Source: a virus. From it: DNA of 64,000 nucleotides. A model generated the notes under the pieces. The model was not told where the DNA came from, did no database searches, and was given only the letters and a program-made list of their open reading frames with translations. The position numbers were made by a program, and so were the translations under genes. The stretch covers positions 1 to 64,000 of the IMG/VR virus record IMGVR_UViG_3300028859_000011; one strand, 5' to 3'. Shown in pieces: positions 1-7,757 of the stretch; position 1 is the first letter of the stretch, and each line of letters begins with the position of its first letter.

Positions 1-2
1 AT

Positions 3-89
3 CTTAACCAAACGGTTGGAAGAATTAAAAACCGATCCAACCAAGACCTCGTAAAAAAGGAGCGAATCAGTAAGATTTTAACCAAATAA
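3..89 (+). CDS. possible C-terminal end of an upstream gene
   Basis: The third frame is open from the window edge to a TAA at 87-89 and reads as a basic tail ending in RISKILTK. The first frame is also open, to a TAA at 52-54, so the true frame is uncertain. Base composition is visibly richer in G+C than the rest of the window. The remaining stretch to 158 contains the repeated string AGTAAGATTTTA and looks like a leader for the next gene. Confidence 0.3.
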   Translation, partial: LNQTVGRIKNRSNQDLVKKERISKILTK

Positions 90-158
90 AAACTTATAAG
101 TAAGTTTGAGTAAGATTTTATAATCGGAACTAATTAAAAATACAGAAAAATTCAATTT

Positions 159-800
159 ATGAAATATATAAAAACTTTTGAAGAAGGAATATCATCAGGA
201 AATGCATCAGGAAAAGCTGGAGTTGGATCAATTCCATTCGGAAGAGGTTATATGCAATCTGGCGGTAATAATGGAGCATCTGGTATTGTTTTTACAGCAG
301 TTGGTGAACCATCTTTTACTACATATAAAAGTATGAAGCATTCAAAAAAAGATTTAAAGGAAAAAAGAAGAAAACTTAAAATGTTTAAAAAATTCAAAGA
401 TAAAGATATAGTAACAGAAACAATAATACCAATTGACCAAATATCATGGAATTATGGAATTATAAATAATGATGAAAATATTGGAAAATATATAATTATG
501 AAAAAATTTGAAACTTATGCATTTAAATCAACTAATGGACACCGAAATGAATTAGATGAATTTATTCAAAATAATATAGCAAAAATAATATTATCAAGAA
601 AATCAGGAGTTGGAATTACTTATATGATAAAATATAAAAATATTCCGGAAAAATTAAAAGATTATTTTATTAATTGTGATTTTTTAAATGATGAAGAAAA
701 AAATTATATGTTAGTCATAAAAAGACATAATACTATTGAATTTATAGGAACAAAAGAAGAATGCGAAATTAAAATATCAGCAAAAAAATACAATTTATAA
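159..800 (+). CDS. tagged protein with capsid-targeting-like N-terminus
   Basis: This 213-residue protein has no recognised enzymatic domain. It begins MKYIKTFEEG and ends KKYNL, so it carries both terminal tags found repeatedly in this window. Residues 10-50 are rich in Gly and Ser with a GSIPFG element, followed by a strongly basic stretch (about 55-80, many Lys/Arg). The next gene repeats this order: tag, GSIP segment, then a Lys-rich segment starting MK-H/R-xKK. By analogy with T4 internal head proteins I infer a head-packaged or scaffold-core protein. The basic segment could bind DNA. It lies one base before the next gene and is probably co-transcribed with it. Confidence 0.8.
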   Translation: MKYIKTFEEGISSGNASGKAGVGSIPFGRGYMQSGGNNGASGIVFTAVGEPSFTTYKSMKHSKKDLKEKRRKLKMFKKFKDKDIVTETIIPIDQISWNYGIINNDENIGKYIIMKKFETYAFKSTNGHRNELDEFIQNNIAKIILSRKSGVGITYMIKYKNIPEKLKDYFINCDFLNDEEKNYMLVIKRHNTIEFIGTKEECEIKISAKKYNL

Positions 801-801
801 T

Positions 802-1185
802 ATGAAAAAATTTGAAGAATTTATAAAAGAAGATGCATTTTCAACTATGGGCAATACAGAAGGAATGGGTGCTGTCGTAGCTGCTCAACCTGGAAGTATT
901 CCTGGAACTCAAGGAACAACTGGCTCTGGTGATATTGGGCAACCTCTTGCAACATATTCTAAGCCAGTAGTAAATATGAAAAGACATAAGAAAAATAAAA
1001 AGAAATTAAGAAAAGTAGAATCTTTTGATATGTTTATGATGGAAGAAAATGATATAGATAATTTCACTGCAAGATATTATGATAACTATGACGATGAAGA
1101 AGAACCAAGTTATGAAGTAAATCTTCAAGATATTGATGAAAATAATATTAAAAAAATTCAAATGTATGAAAAAGATAATAAATAA
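802..1185 (+). CDS. tagged protein with T4-like capsid-targeting N-terminus
   Basis: This 127-residue protein starts MKKFEEFIKEDAF, the best match in the window to the T4 internal-protein targeting peptide (MKTYQEFIAEA). An I-K-E triplet at residues 8-10 fits the (I/L)-x-E cleavage rule of the T4 gp21 prohead protease. A low-complexity Gly/Thr/Pro region with GSIPG follows, then a Lys-rich block near 55-68, then a second F-D-M-F-M-x-E-E motif that looks like a repeat of the tag. The C-terminus is acidic. Its layout matches the preceding gene. I infer a head-packaged protein; a small core scaffold protein is the alternative. Confidence 0.8.
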   Translation: MKKFEEFIKEDAFSTMGNTEGMGAVVAAQPGSIPGTQGTTGSGDIGQPLATYSKPVVNMKRHKKNKKKLRKVESFDMFMMEENDIDNFTARYYDNYDDEEEPSYEVNLQDIDENNIKKIQMYEKDNK

Positions 1186-1215
1186 ACTTTAATAAATTAA
1201 AGAATTAAAATTAAT

Positions 1216-1761
1216 ATGGATAGCATAAGATCGAAATATCAGAAATATGGAGTTAAAAATTTTTACGAATGGAATTTTGATCAATACAATAATCCTCATG
1301 AACCTATAATACAAAAATCTATAAAATTTGTAAATGATAATTGGAAAGTAAATTTTAATAAATCTTTAGATTTGGCTGCTGGTAACGGAGAAGTTACAAA
1401 AACACTAATCAATCTTGGTTATAATAATATTGATGCATGTGATGCATATTCATGTGAATATTATGAAAAAGAGAATAATAGAAAATGTCAAAAAATATCA
1501 TTTGATGATATTATAAAAGGAGCATTAGATAACAAAAAATATGATATTATAATTTGTAGTTTTGCCCTACATTTATTAGAAGATTCAAAATTACCAATAT
1601 TTTTATATAAATTAACACAAATCAGTAATCAATTATTAATATTATCTCCTCACAAAAGACCAGAAATAAAAGAAGAATGGGGTTGGAAACTTCAAAATGA
1701 AATAGTTATAGAAAAAGTTAGAACTAGGCTTTTTAATAATATTTTTTCTAAACAATTTTAA
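1216..1761 (+). CDS. class I SAM-dependent methyltransferase
   Basis: A 181-residue protein with the glycine-rich SAM-binding motif I LDLAAGNGE near residues 52-60 and a post-motif YDIIICSFALHLL near 112-124. This is the usual arrangement of small Rossmann-fold methyltransferases. The substrate cannot be read from the sequence. No DPPY/NPPY motif typical of N6-adenine DNA methylases is visible, so a small-molecule, RNA or protein substrate is more likely. The gene stands between the tagged-protein pair and dnaJ on the same strand. Confidence 0.75.
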   Translation: MDSIRSKYQKYGVKNFYEWNFDQYNNPHEPIIQKSIKFVNDNWKVNFNKSLDLAAGNGEVTKTLINLGYNNIDACDAYSCEYYEKENNRKCQKISFDDIIKGALDNKKYDIIICSFALHLLEDSKLPIFLYKLTQISNQLLILSPHKRPEIKEEWGWKLQNEIVIEKVRTRLFNNIFSKQF

Positions 1762-1801
1762 TAATAATTTATATAACATTATAAAATAAAATTATACGAT
1801 A

Positions 1802-2803
1802 ATGGACTATAACAAGGATTATTATAAAGAATTAGGATTAAATAAAGATTCATCAGAAGAAGAAATAAAAAAGAAATATAGAAAACTAGCTATAAAATAT
1901 CATCCAGATAAAAATCAAGGAAATAAAGAAAGCGAAGAAAAATTTAAATCTATATCGGAAGCTTATGAAATTTTATCTGACATTACCAAAAAACAAGAAT
2001 TTGATACACGTAGTCCAAATGGAAAGTCGTATTCACCATTTGGAGGATTTGAATCTAGTTTTTTTGGAGGAGGTTCAGATATTTTTAATCAATTTTTTGG
2101 AGGTAATAGTCCATTCGGTAATTTTTACAAAAGAGAAGAATTTTCTGAAAATTTAGATATAAACATTAATGTCAACATAGATTTTAAACAAATATATCAA
2201 AATGATAAAATAGCAATAAAATATAACAAATTTATTAATTGTGATGATTGTAATGGTACAGGATTCGATAAATCTGGACAATCATATGATTGTGATGTTT
2301 GTGATGGAACAGGATTAAATAACGGAAGAACTTGTGAATATTGTCAAGGTACTGGTAAAATTCACAGTGAAAAATGTAAAAAATGTAATGGTGAAAAAGT
2401 AATTTTAAAAGAAACTGAAGTTATTTTACAAAATATATCCGAAATAAGAGGAAATTCTAGAAATGTTCAATATGGCTATGGTAGTCAATCAAAATATTAC
2501 AGAGAAAAAGTAGGAAGTTTAATATTAAATATTAATAGCATAAATAATAGCAAATGTAGTATAATAAATAATTATGATTTAATTTTGACATTAGATATAC
2601 ATTATCAAGATGCAATAGATGGTAATAAAATAGATTATATACATGTTGATGATTCAAAATTAGAAATACAACTACCAAATAAAACTAAAAATGATGATAT
2701 AATTAAAATAAAAGATAAGGGTTTATTAAAGAATGATGGAAAAAGAGCAGATTTATATTTAAAAATAAATATAATAATTGACTATACTAAATTAAATATA
2801 TAA
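1802..2803 (+). CDS. dnaJ: DnaJ (Hsp40) co-chaperone
   Basis: A 333-residue type I DnaJ. The J domain (about 1-68) carries the HPD motif in YHPDKN, which stimulates DnaK ATPase. A Gly/Phe-rich linker (about 70-115) follows. The zinc-binding region has four Cys pairs: [24 protein letters not shown] and CKKCNG, the last lacking the usual final Gly-x-Gly. A C-terminal substrate-binding region completes it. It is slightly shorter than cellular DnaJ (about 375). No DnaK or GrpE gene is in the window, so it presumably works with the host DnaK, perhaps for capsid or tail folding or for replication-complex remodelling. Confidence 0.95.
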   Translation: MDYNKDYYKELGLNKDSSEEEIKKKYRKLAIKYHPDKNQGNKESEEKFKSISEAYEILSDITKKQEFDTRSPNGKSYSPFGGFESSFFGGGSDIFNQFFGGNSPFGNFYKREEFSENLDININVNIDFKQIYQNDKIAIKYNKFINCDDCNGTGFDKSGQSYDCDVCDGTGLNNGRTCEYCQGTGKIHSEKCKKCNGEKVILKETEVILQNISEIRGNSRNVQYGYGSQSKYYREKVGSLILNINSINNSKCSIINNYDLILTLDIHYQDAIDGNKIDYIHVDDSKLEIQLPNKTKNDDIIKIKDKGLLKNDGKRADLYLKINIIIDYTKLNI

Positions 2804-2823
2804 TTAAAAATAAATTAAATAAG

Positions 2824-3126
2824 ATGAAAAGAGAAGATTTTGATGTAGCAGCAGGATTAGTATATAGAATCGATAAAATTGAAAAAACAATTTTTGGATT
2901 ACAACAGTTAACCAAATGTGATAAATATAAAATAATAGGTTATCAATCACAAAGAATGATTAATATAGATGAAGTTGAACTAAATAAAGGAGATATATCA
3001 ACTGAGGTTTTCACTCAAGATATACTTGAATATTTTATAAATACATTAAACTTAGAATTAAATGAATTGAGGGAAAATTTTGATAAATTATTCAATAAAA
3101 ATGATGTTGAAGATATAAATATATAA
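2824..3126 (+). CDS. unknown small protein
   Basis: A 100-residue protein I do not recognise. It is mainly helical in appearance, with an acidic C-terminus ending DINI. It follows dnaJ by 20 bases and precedes bS21 by 23 bases on the same strand, so all three are probably one transcript. Confidence 0.65.
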   Translation: MKREDFDVAAGLVYRIDKIEKTIFGLQQLTKCDKYKIIGYQSQRMINIDEVELNKGDISTEVFTQDILEYFINTLNLELNELRENFDKLFNKNDVEDINI

Positions 3127-3149
3127 TTAAAAAATAATATAAATATAAA

Positions 3150-3344
3150 ATGTTAATAGTAAAATTAAATAATGGTGATAGCATAGAAAAAGCGTTGAAA
3201 ATATTCAAGAATAAATTTAGAAAAACTAAAGTTACTGAGCAATTAAGAGAAAATCAATATTACAGTAAGCCATCAGAAGAAAAAAGGTTAAATATAAAGA
3301 AAGCTATATATAAACAAGAAAAAGAAAATCAATCAGAAGATTGA
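3150..3344 (+). CDS. rpsU: ribosomal protein bS21
   Basis: This 64-residue protein has the whole bS21 pattern: an N-terminal strand MLIVKLNNGDSIEKAL, then KIFKNKFRKTKV, then LRxNQYYxKPSExKR and a basic C-terminal helix. Bacteroidota bS21 proteins share this KPSxxKR and AxYxQ signature. In cells bS21 sits on the 30S platform next to the 3' end of 16S rRNA. In Bacteroidota, bS21 with bS6 and bS18 is known to hide the anti-Shine-Dalgarno sequence. A phage copy could replace host bS21 and bias initiation toward phage mRNAs (inference). Its last seven residues are encoded by one arm of the terminator at 3317-3356. Confidence 0.9.
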   Translation: MLIVKLNNGDSIEKALKIFKNKFRKTKVTEQLRENQYYSKPSEEKRLNIKKAIYKQEKENQSED

Positions 3345-3356
3345 TTTTCTTTTTCT
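3317..3356. terminator. bidirectional terminator shared by two convergent genes
   Basis: A perfect inverted repeat with 18-base arms (3317-3334 and 3339-3356) around a 4-base loop. A-rich and T-rich edges serve both strands. It lies inside the ends of both convergent genes, so each protein ends EKENQS-x-D. Confidence 0.85.
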
Positions 3357-3847
3357 ATATCAAATATTTTTTGCAATTTAAGTTTACGTACCAATTTTTT
3401 AGAATCTGATAAAATCTCATCTTTTGATTTATAACAAATAATATTATTTAAATCAACATATAATCTATCACTACATATTGATCCTCTTCTATAAAAAGAA
3501 TTATCTAAAGGAATATAATCATCATTAAATATTGGTCTTTTTATAAGATAATTAAGATCGGATTCTAGTAAATATTTATAATTTTTTTTAATTTTTTTTA
3601 ATATTTCAGAATAAACATCATTCCAATCTTCACCGATTTTAGATTTTATGAATTCTGATAAAGGTCTATCATCGTAGTTATTATAATTATAATAACTATT
3701 CTTAATTTTTTTCATTGATTGATGAATAGGCAATTCTGAAAATAAATCAATATTATGATTTCTTAGTGTTTTTTTACATGTATATTTATTTCTTGATTTT
3801 CTATACTTTCTATATAAATTTTTATCTTTAAGCATAAGAATAATCAT
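3329..3847 (-). CDS. unknown basic protein
   Basis: A 172-residue, Lys/Arg/Tyr-rich protein with no recognised domain. The N-terminal third is highly basic (RKYRKSRNKYTCKKT near residues 13-27). Near its C-terminus it has LVRKLKLQKIFDIE, resembling the LRKxKLxKLNEI tag of many small genes here. It converges on bS21 and overlaps it by 16 bases through the shared terminator. It is the last gene of a minus-strand group running from about 5113 to 3329. Confidence 0.65.
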   Translation of the reverse strand: MIILMLKDKNLYRKYRKSRNKYTCKKTLRNHNIDLFSELPIHQSMKKIKNSYYNYNNYDDRPLSEFIKSKIGEDWNDVYSEILKKIKKNYKYLLESDLNYLIKRPIFNDDYIPLDNSFYRRGSICSDRLYVDLNNIICYKSKDEILSDSKKLVRKLKLQKIFDIEKENQSSD

Positions 3848-3853
3848 TAAATT

Positions 3854-4300
3854 TTAAGATTCATTAATCAGATCTCTATATTTTGCAGCAGTTTCATAAT
3901 CTTCTACTTTAACGCAATCTAACATTTTATCAGTAAGAATTTCATGCTGTATTTCACGTATTTTAGGATTATCATATTTATAGTTTTCTATAAAATCTTG
4001 AAATATATCAAAATATTTTTTAGTTTCACTAATAACTTCATCTTTCTTAATATTAGCAACATTAAACATATCTAGCATATCAATATGTTCATTAACTTTT
4101 TCCATTTTAACATACACCTCATAAGCATCAATCATCAAATCATCTATATGAAAAACATCTGTATCTACTGAATCATTAGTCATAGATAGTGCTTTATCAA
4201 ATAATTTTTGATGTTTAAATTCTCTATGATCAAATATATAAAATGTTTGTATCCAAAAAATAAGAGTCATGATGTCTTTTACATTAATTTTTGTTTTCAT
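3854..4300 (-). CDS. small protein with C-terminal UVR motif
   Basis: A 148-residue helical protein. Residues about 118-146 (EILTDKMLDCVKVEDYETAA then KYRDLI) fit the UVR motif seen in UvrB, UvrC, McsA and ClpC, which mediates protein-protein contact through a helical hairpin. The N-terminal 115 residues are not recognised. The phage also encodes a ClpC-type unfoldase with a UVR-like middle domain (32607-35141), so a role as a ClpC adaptor is possible. A repair role with host UvrB is the alternative. Confidence 0.65.
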   Translation of the reverse strand: MKTKINVKDIMTLIFWIQTFYIFDHREFKHQKLFDKALSMTNDSVDTDVFHIDDLMIDAYEVYVKMEKVNEHIDMLDMFNVANIKKDEVISETKKYFDIFQDFIENYKYDNPKIREIQHEILTDKMLDCVKVEDYETAAKYRDLINES

Positions 4301-4321
4301 ATTTTTTTGTTTTATTAATTA

Positions 4322-4732
4322 TTATTTAGAATTTATTTTTTTAATCTCATCATTTAATATAATTAATTGATTAATAGTTAAACTATTAAAAATATTTTTA
4401 ATATTTTCAGTATTTAATATCTTTATTTTTTCTGTTATTTCATTAACAACATTATTTTTTTCTAATTTTTCTAATTTTTCTAATCTTTGTTTTTTTATAT
4501 CTGGACCTGGTATCAATTTACCTACCCTATATAAATCAATAATATTTTTACTTTCTTTTAAAGTAAGATTAGAATATTCTTTCATCATTCTAATTGACGT
4601 TATATATCCTGTACCTGAAAGGTATGCATCAAATCCTGTACCTGAAAGGTATGCATCAAATTCAGATTGATGTTCATATAATATTTTTGCTGCTAATATT
4701 AACGTATCGTTATTTAGTATCACATCTATCAT
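4322..4732 (-). CDS. L7/L12 C-terminal-domain-like small protein with internal duplication
   Basis: A 136-residue protein. Residues about 43-72 (ITSIRMMKEYSNLTLKESKN then IIDLYRVGK) resemble the C-terminal domain of ribosomal protein L7/L12 (typically IKxVREIT-x-LGLKEAKxLV). Just before this, FDAYLSGTG occurs twice in direct succession, encoded by an exact 27-base tandem duplication. The C-terminal half is Lys/Asn-rich and helical. The function is unknown. The L7/L12 likeness is a short motif match and could reflect the related ClpS-type fold. Confidence 0.6.
   Translation of the reverse strand: MIDVILNNDTLILAAKILYEHQSEFDAYLSGTGFDAYLSGTGYITSIRMMKEYSNLTLKESKNIIDLYRVGKLIPGPDIKKQRLEKLEKLEKNNVVNEITEKIKILNTENIKNIFNSLTINQLIILNDEIKKINSK
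4607..4660 (-). repeat. 27-base exact tandem duplication inside a gene
   Basis: Two adjacent identical copies (4607-4633, 4634-4660) add nine residues, FDAYLSGTG, in frame to the 136-residue protein. Exact identity suggests a recent event. Confidence 0.95.
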
Positions 4733-4801
4733 TTTATCATCTTTAAAGTAGTATATTTATTTTATTCTACAAAGATACTACTTTATTATTGAACAACAAA
4801 A

Positions 4802-5113
4802 TTAATTGAATAATTTTTTCAATTTCTTTTTTCTGAGCATTTTTATACCACCAATTATCTCAACATTATCAAATTTAAATTCTTCATATTCTCTTTTCTT
4901 AGAAACATATAATGTACTATACATAACTAGTAAAAAATATTGTTCTTTGAAAAGTGGATGATCTTTTTTTATTTTATTTTTCAATTGAAATATTTTCAAT
5001 TTAAATAAATAAGTAATAAAAGCTTCACTTTTAGATGTTAGCTCGATAGGAATTTTATTTTTTATATGAAAATTAATATCCTTAACAAAATCATATAATT
5101 GATAATTAGACAT
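4802..5113 (-). CDS. unknown small protein with basic C-terminal tag
   Basis: A 103-residue protein with no recognised domain. It ends MLRKKKLKKLFN, a version of the LRKxKLxKLNEI peptide that ends many small genes in the 54-61 kb region. It lies 11 bases after the WxxG-repeat gene on the minus strand. Confidence 0.6.
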   Translation of the reverse strand: MSNYQLYDFVKDINFHIKNKIPIELTSKSEAFITYLFKLKIFQLKNKIKKDHPLFKEQYFLLVMYSTLYVSKKREYEEFKFDNVEIIGGIKMLRKKKLKKLFN

Positions 5114-5124
5114 TGCTTCATTTT

Positions 5125-6339
5125 TTATTCTGAATAAATCTTAGGAGGTGAAGTTAAATAATATAAATTTGATGATTGATTAATTAATATAGAATCTAAT
5201 GGCTGATAACCCAATTGACCATCATTAAATATAACATTATTAAATAATCCGCATAAAAATAATCCATTATTTATTGTACCACCAGACCAAAATCCATTCC
5301 ACCAAGATCCATTATTAAATATTCCATCTATCCATATACCTTCGAGCCAATTTCCATTATCAAAAGTTCCATTTAAATGTGTGCCACCATACCAAACTCC
5401 ATTATTCCAAGTACCACCCAACCAAATAGTTCTATTATGATTATCCGATACCGAAGTTAATCCAGACTGTATATTTAATCCAGAATGAAATTCTCCATTA
5501 TTAAATATTCCATCATGCCAAATAACTGATGAAAATGCTAATTCTGTTGTTCCTGAAACAACCCAAGATCCAAATCTGCTTCTAATATTAGGATCAGTTT
5601 GATTGAATTCTCCACTCCACCAATGACAAGCAGATGTATCTGTTAATGTACTCAAAAATTGAACTACATATGGATTTCCTACAAAATCTCCACCATTAAA
5701 TTTTCCATTCCACCATTCGCATCCTTGAAATGTACCATTCATAAATGTACCATTGAGCCATTCACTATTATAAAAAATTCCATTTTTAAATATACTATCA
5801 GTATCATAATAACTCAACCAAACAGCATTTCTAAAAACTCCATCATGAAACACTCCTGATTCCCATCTAGTTTCATAATAAATAATTTCGCTATTTAGCA
5901 TTTCTAACCAAGAATCAACATCTTTATCAGTTCCTTGTCCAATACCAGGACCAAAATAACCATTAAAAAAGTCTCCTCTTCTCCAAATACCATGTCTAAA
6001 TTGAGAATATATTGGATTATTTTTTTCTATAATTCTTATATTTCTTTGTAATAATTGGGTAGTATCAAAGCGATATGAATAAAATTTTCCATTTTTCCAT
6101 TCACCATCTTCCCATATTCCAGAATACCATGTTCCATCTTTCCATTCACCTGCTTTCCAAGTACCAGAATACCAAACTAATCCATAGTTATCCTGTCCTA
6201 TTATTGCATTTTCAATAATAGCATTTAATAACCAAATATACTTTCTTTTAATGATATCTGGTGTTAATCCATCAATCATGACACAATTCAATAATGCATC
6301 AGAATAATTCGTTATATTATAAATATTTGTTGCTGCCAT
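5125..6339 (-). CDS. virion protein with WxxG/NGxF repeat solenoid
   Basis: A 404-residue protein. After about 50 N-terminal residues it consists almost wholly of short repeats of the type (F/W)-x-N/D-G-x-W/F-x-x-G, for example GTWKAGEWKDGTWYSGIW and NNGSWWNGFWSGG. The spacing suggests a beta-helix or MORN-like solenoid with aromatic ladders, which suits a fibre, spike or carbohydrate-binding surface. It is the first of a set of virion genes and has a late-type promoter element directly upstream. Receptor binding is inference. Confidence 0.75.
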   Translation of the reverse strand: MAATNIYNITNYSDALLNCVMIDGLTPDIIKRKYIWLLNAIIENAIIGQDNYGLVWYSGTWKAGEWKDGTWYSGIWEDGEWKNGKFYSYRFDTTQLLQRNIRIIEKNNPIYSQFRHGIWRRGDFFNGYFGPGIGQGTDKDVDSWLEMLNSEIIYYETRWESGVFHDGVFRNAVWLSYYDTDSIFKNGIFYNSEWLNGTFMNGTFQGCEWWNGKFNGGDFVGNPYVVQFLSTLTDTSACHWWSGEFNQTDPNIRSRFGSWVVSGTTELAFSSVIWHDGIFNNGEFHSGLNIQSGLTSVSDNHNRTIWLGGTWNNGVWYGGTHLNGTFDNGNWLEGIWIDGIFNNGSWWNGFWSGGTINNGLFLCGLFNNVIFNDGQLGYQPLDSILINQSSNLYYLTSPPKIYSE

Positions 6340-6346
6340 ATAAATC

Positions 6347-6361
6347 TATATATAAAAAAAG
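6347..6361 (-). promoter_or_regulatory. late-type promoter element TTTATATATAG
   Basis: On the minus strand a T-run leads into TATATATAG, eight bases before the start of the repeat-solenoid gene. The same element precedes many structural genes on both strands. The very short distance suggests an almost leaderless transcript. Confidence 0.5.
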
Positions 6362-6422
6362 TTCATTTAAAATAAAACAAATACTAAAACAAATACTAAA
6401 AATAAAAAATGATTTTATTATA

Positions 6423-6773
6423 ATGAAAAAAACATTATTTATTGATATTGATGGTATATTATTTAAACATAAAGTAAATTTATCAAATATTCTTTTTGAA
6501 GAATCTGAAATTTTACCAGGAGTTATTGAAAAAATAAATAAATGGAATGCTGATGGACATAAAATAATATTAACAACTGGTAGAACAGAATCAATGAGGA
6601 AAAAAACAGATGAGCAATTACAAAAAAATGGAATATTCTATGATCAGCTAATAATGGGATTAACTAGAGGTGAAAGAATATTAATTAATGATATAAAACC
6701 TAATGTTAATATGATTACAGCTTCTGCAATTCAAGTAAATAGAAACGAAGGATTAATAAATATTGAAATATAA
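6423..6773 (+). CDS. HAD-family phosphatase
   Basis: A 116-residue HAD hydrolase, counted from the ATG at 6423 because the upstream in-frame stretch is low-complexity leader. Motif I is FIDIDGILF (nucleophile Asp and acid/base Asp near residues 6 and 8). Motif II is ILTTGR near residue 46. Motif IV is LINDIKP near residue 91. This matches small phosphatases related to polynucleotide-kinase phosphatase and capsule-type phosphatases. The substrate is unknown; nucleotide or sugar phosphate is typical. Confidence 0.8.
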   Translation: MKKTLFIDIDGILFKHKVNLSNILFEESEILPGVIEKINKWNADGHKIILTTGRTESMRKKTDEQLQKNGIFYDQLIMGLTRGERILINDIKPNVNMITASAIQVNRNEGLINIEI

Positions 6774-6797
6774 TTTTATTATTCAAATAAATTATAC

Positions 6798-6805
6798 TAT
6801 CTTTG
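6798..6805 (+). promoter_or_regulatory. host-type promoter -7 element TATCTTTG
   Basis: TATCTTTG fits the Bacteroidota -7 consensus TAnnTTTG. It ends seven bases before the ATG at 6812, so transcription would begin at or beside the start codon. No good TTG -33 element is visible. Confidence 0.45.
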
Positions 6806-6811
6806 ATAAAA

Positions 6812-7120
6812 ATGAAAATATTAGGTTTATTCAAAAAGAAAAAAAAAGAAACAATATTAAAATTAGAATTAACATATGATGAAATATTCAATGTTCAAAA
6901 TTTTAATTATTGGTTCTGTAAAGAATATGATGGATATGATGGTCACAAAGGTTCAAGTGGTATATTTAAGCGTTTAGATAAATTATCTCCTAATATGATT
7001 GAAGATTGGTTCAAGCATATAAATGTTAATTACAATTTAGACGATACTGTGCATATGAACGAATTAATACGTAAAAATTGGCTAATATTAATAGATATGA
7101 AAGAAAAAAGAAAATATTAA
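6812..7120 (+). CDS. unknown small protein, possibly leaderless
   Basis: A 102-residue protein starting MKILGLFKKKKKE. I place the start at the ATG at 6812 rather than the TTG at 6803, which lies inside a promoter-like TATCTTTG. It has aromatic residues (YWFCKEYDGYDGHKG near 32-46) but no recognised domain. It converges with the fibre-like gene at 7123. Confidence 0.6.
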   Translation: MKILGLFKKKKKETILKLELTYDEIFNVQNFNYWFCKEYDGYDGHKGSSGIFKRLDKLSPNMIEDWFKHINVNYNLDDTVHMNELIRKNWLILIDMKEKRKY

Positions 7121-7122
7121 TT

Positions 7123-7704
7123 TTAAATACTAAACCACAATCCAACACCAAAATCAACAATATTAAGTTTATCAAATTCATGAAGAACAAAAACAGAATG
7201 TGATCCATCTAATGTATCAGAATTAGAAAAATTAACATTAACATCAGAGCCTATACATATAATTTTTATATTTTTATTCGTTCCAGTTGCTAATGGTAAA
7301 TAATAATTTATTGTACTTGTTCCAGAAAAAAACATAATATTATTATCCGTAGTAGTTCCTGTGTGATCTGCATAATAAGTTTGAAATCCAATCTGAATAT
7401 TTTTAGTATATAAAGTATCATTAGATGGATCAAAATATAAAGTATCATCTGTCAAATAATCGTTCGTTACTCCTGAATCTTCTACAAAATATACTTGCTT
7501 TATAGTATTTTCTCCAACTCTCATCCATACATTTTCATCTGTGGTATTAACAAAAAATTCACCTACATAAATATCTGTAGTTCTCCATGCCGGCAATAAA
7601 GTATGATCATTATAAGATGGTCCTGTTAATGGAATTGTTGGTGCATCTCCTGTACCAGAATTTCTTTTTATTACAATTCTACTGAATTTTTCAACTTTAG
7701 ACAT
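7123..7704 (-). CDS. tail fibre or head decoration-like virion protein
   Basis: A 193-residue protein rich in Thr, Asn and Gly. Its N-terminus (IVIKRNSGTGDAPTIP) and a following segment (TTDIYVGEFFVNTTDENVWM) resemble the N-terminal attachment regions of phage fibre proteins. The C-terminal 90 residues look like a beta-rich tip. It sits in the run of minus-strand virion genes and has a TTTATATATAA element at 7726-7735. The exact role is not determined. Confidence 0.6.
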   Translation of the reverse strand: MSKVEKFSRIVIKRNSGTGDAPTIPLTGPSYNDHTLLPAWRTTDIYVGEFFVNTTDENVWMRVGENTIKQVYFVEDSGVTNDYLTDDTLYFDPSNDTLYTKNIQIGFQTYYADHTGTTTDNNIMFFSGTSTINYYLPLATGTNKNIKIICIGSDVNVNFSNSDTLDGSHSVFVLHEFDKLNIVDFGVGLWFSI

Positions 7705-7725
7705 TAATAATTAATTATTTTTTAT

Positions 7726-7735
7726 TATATATAAA
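7726..7735 (-). promoter_or_regulatory. late-type promoter element
   Basis: TTTATATATAA on the minus strand, about 21 bases before the start of the fibre-like gene. Confidence 0.4.
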
Positions 7736-7757
7736 TTTTTTATTAAATAAAAATATA

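Noticed and set aside
6294-6422. Earlier start of the HAD gene at 6294.
   Set aside because: The upstream stretch is A/T-rich, overlaps the divergent gene and its promoter box; the HAD fold begins at ATG 6423.
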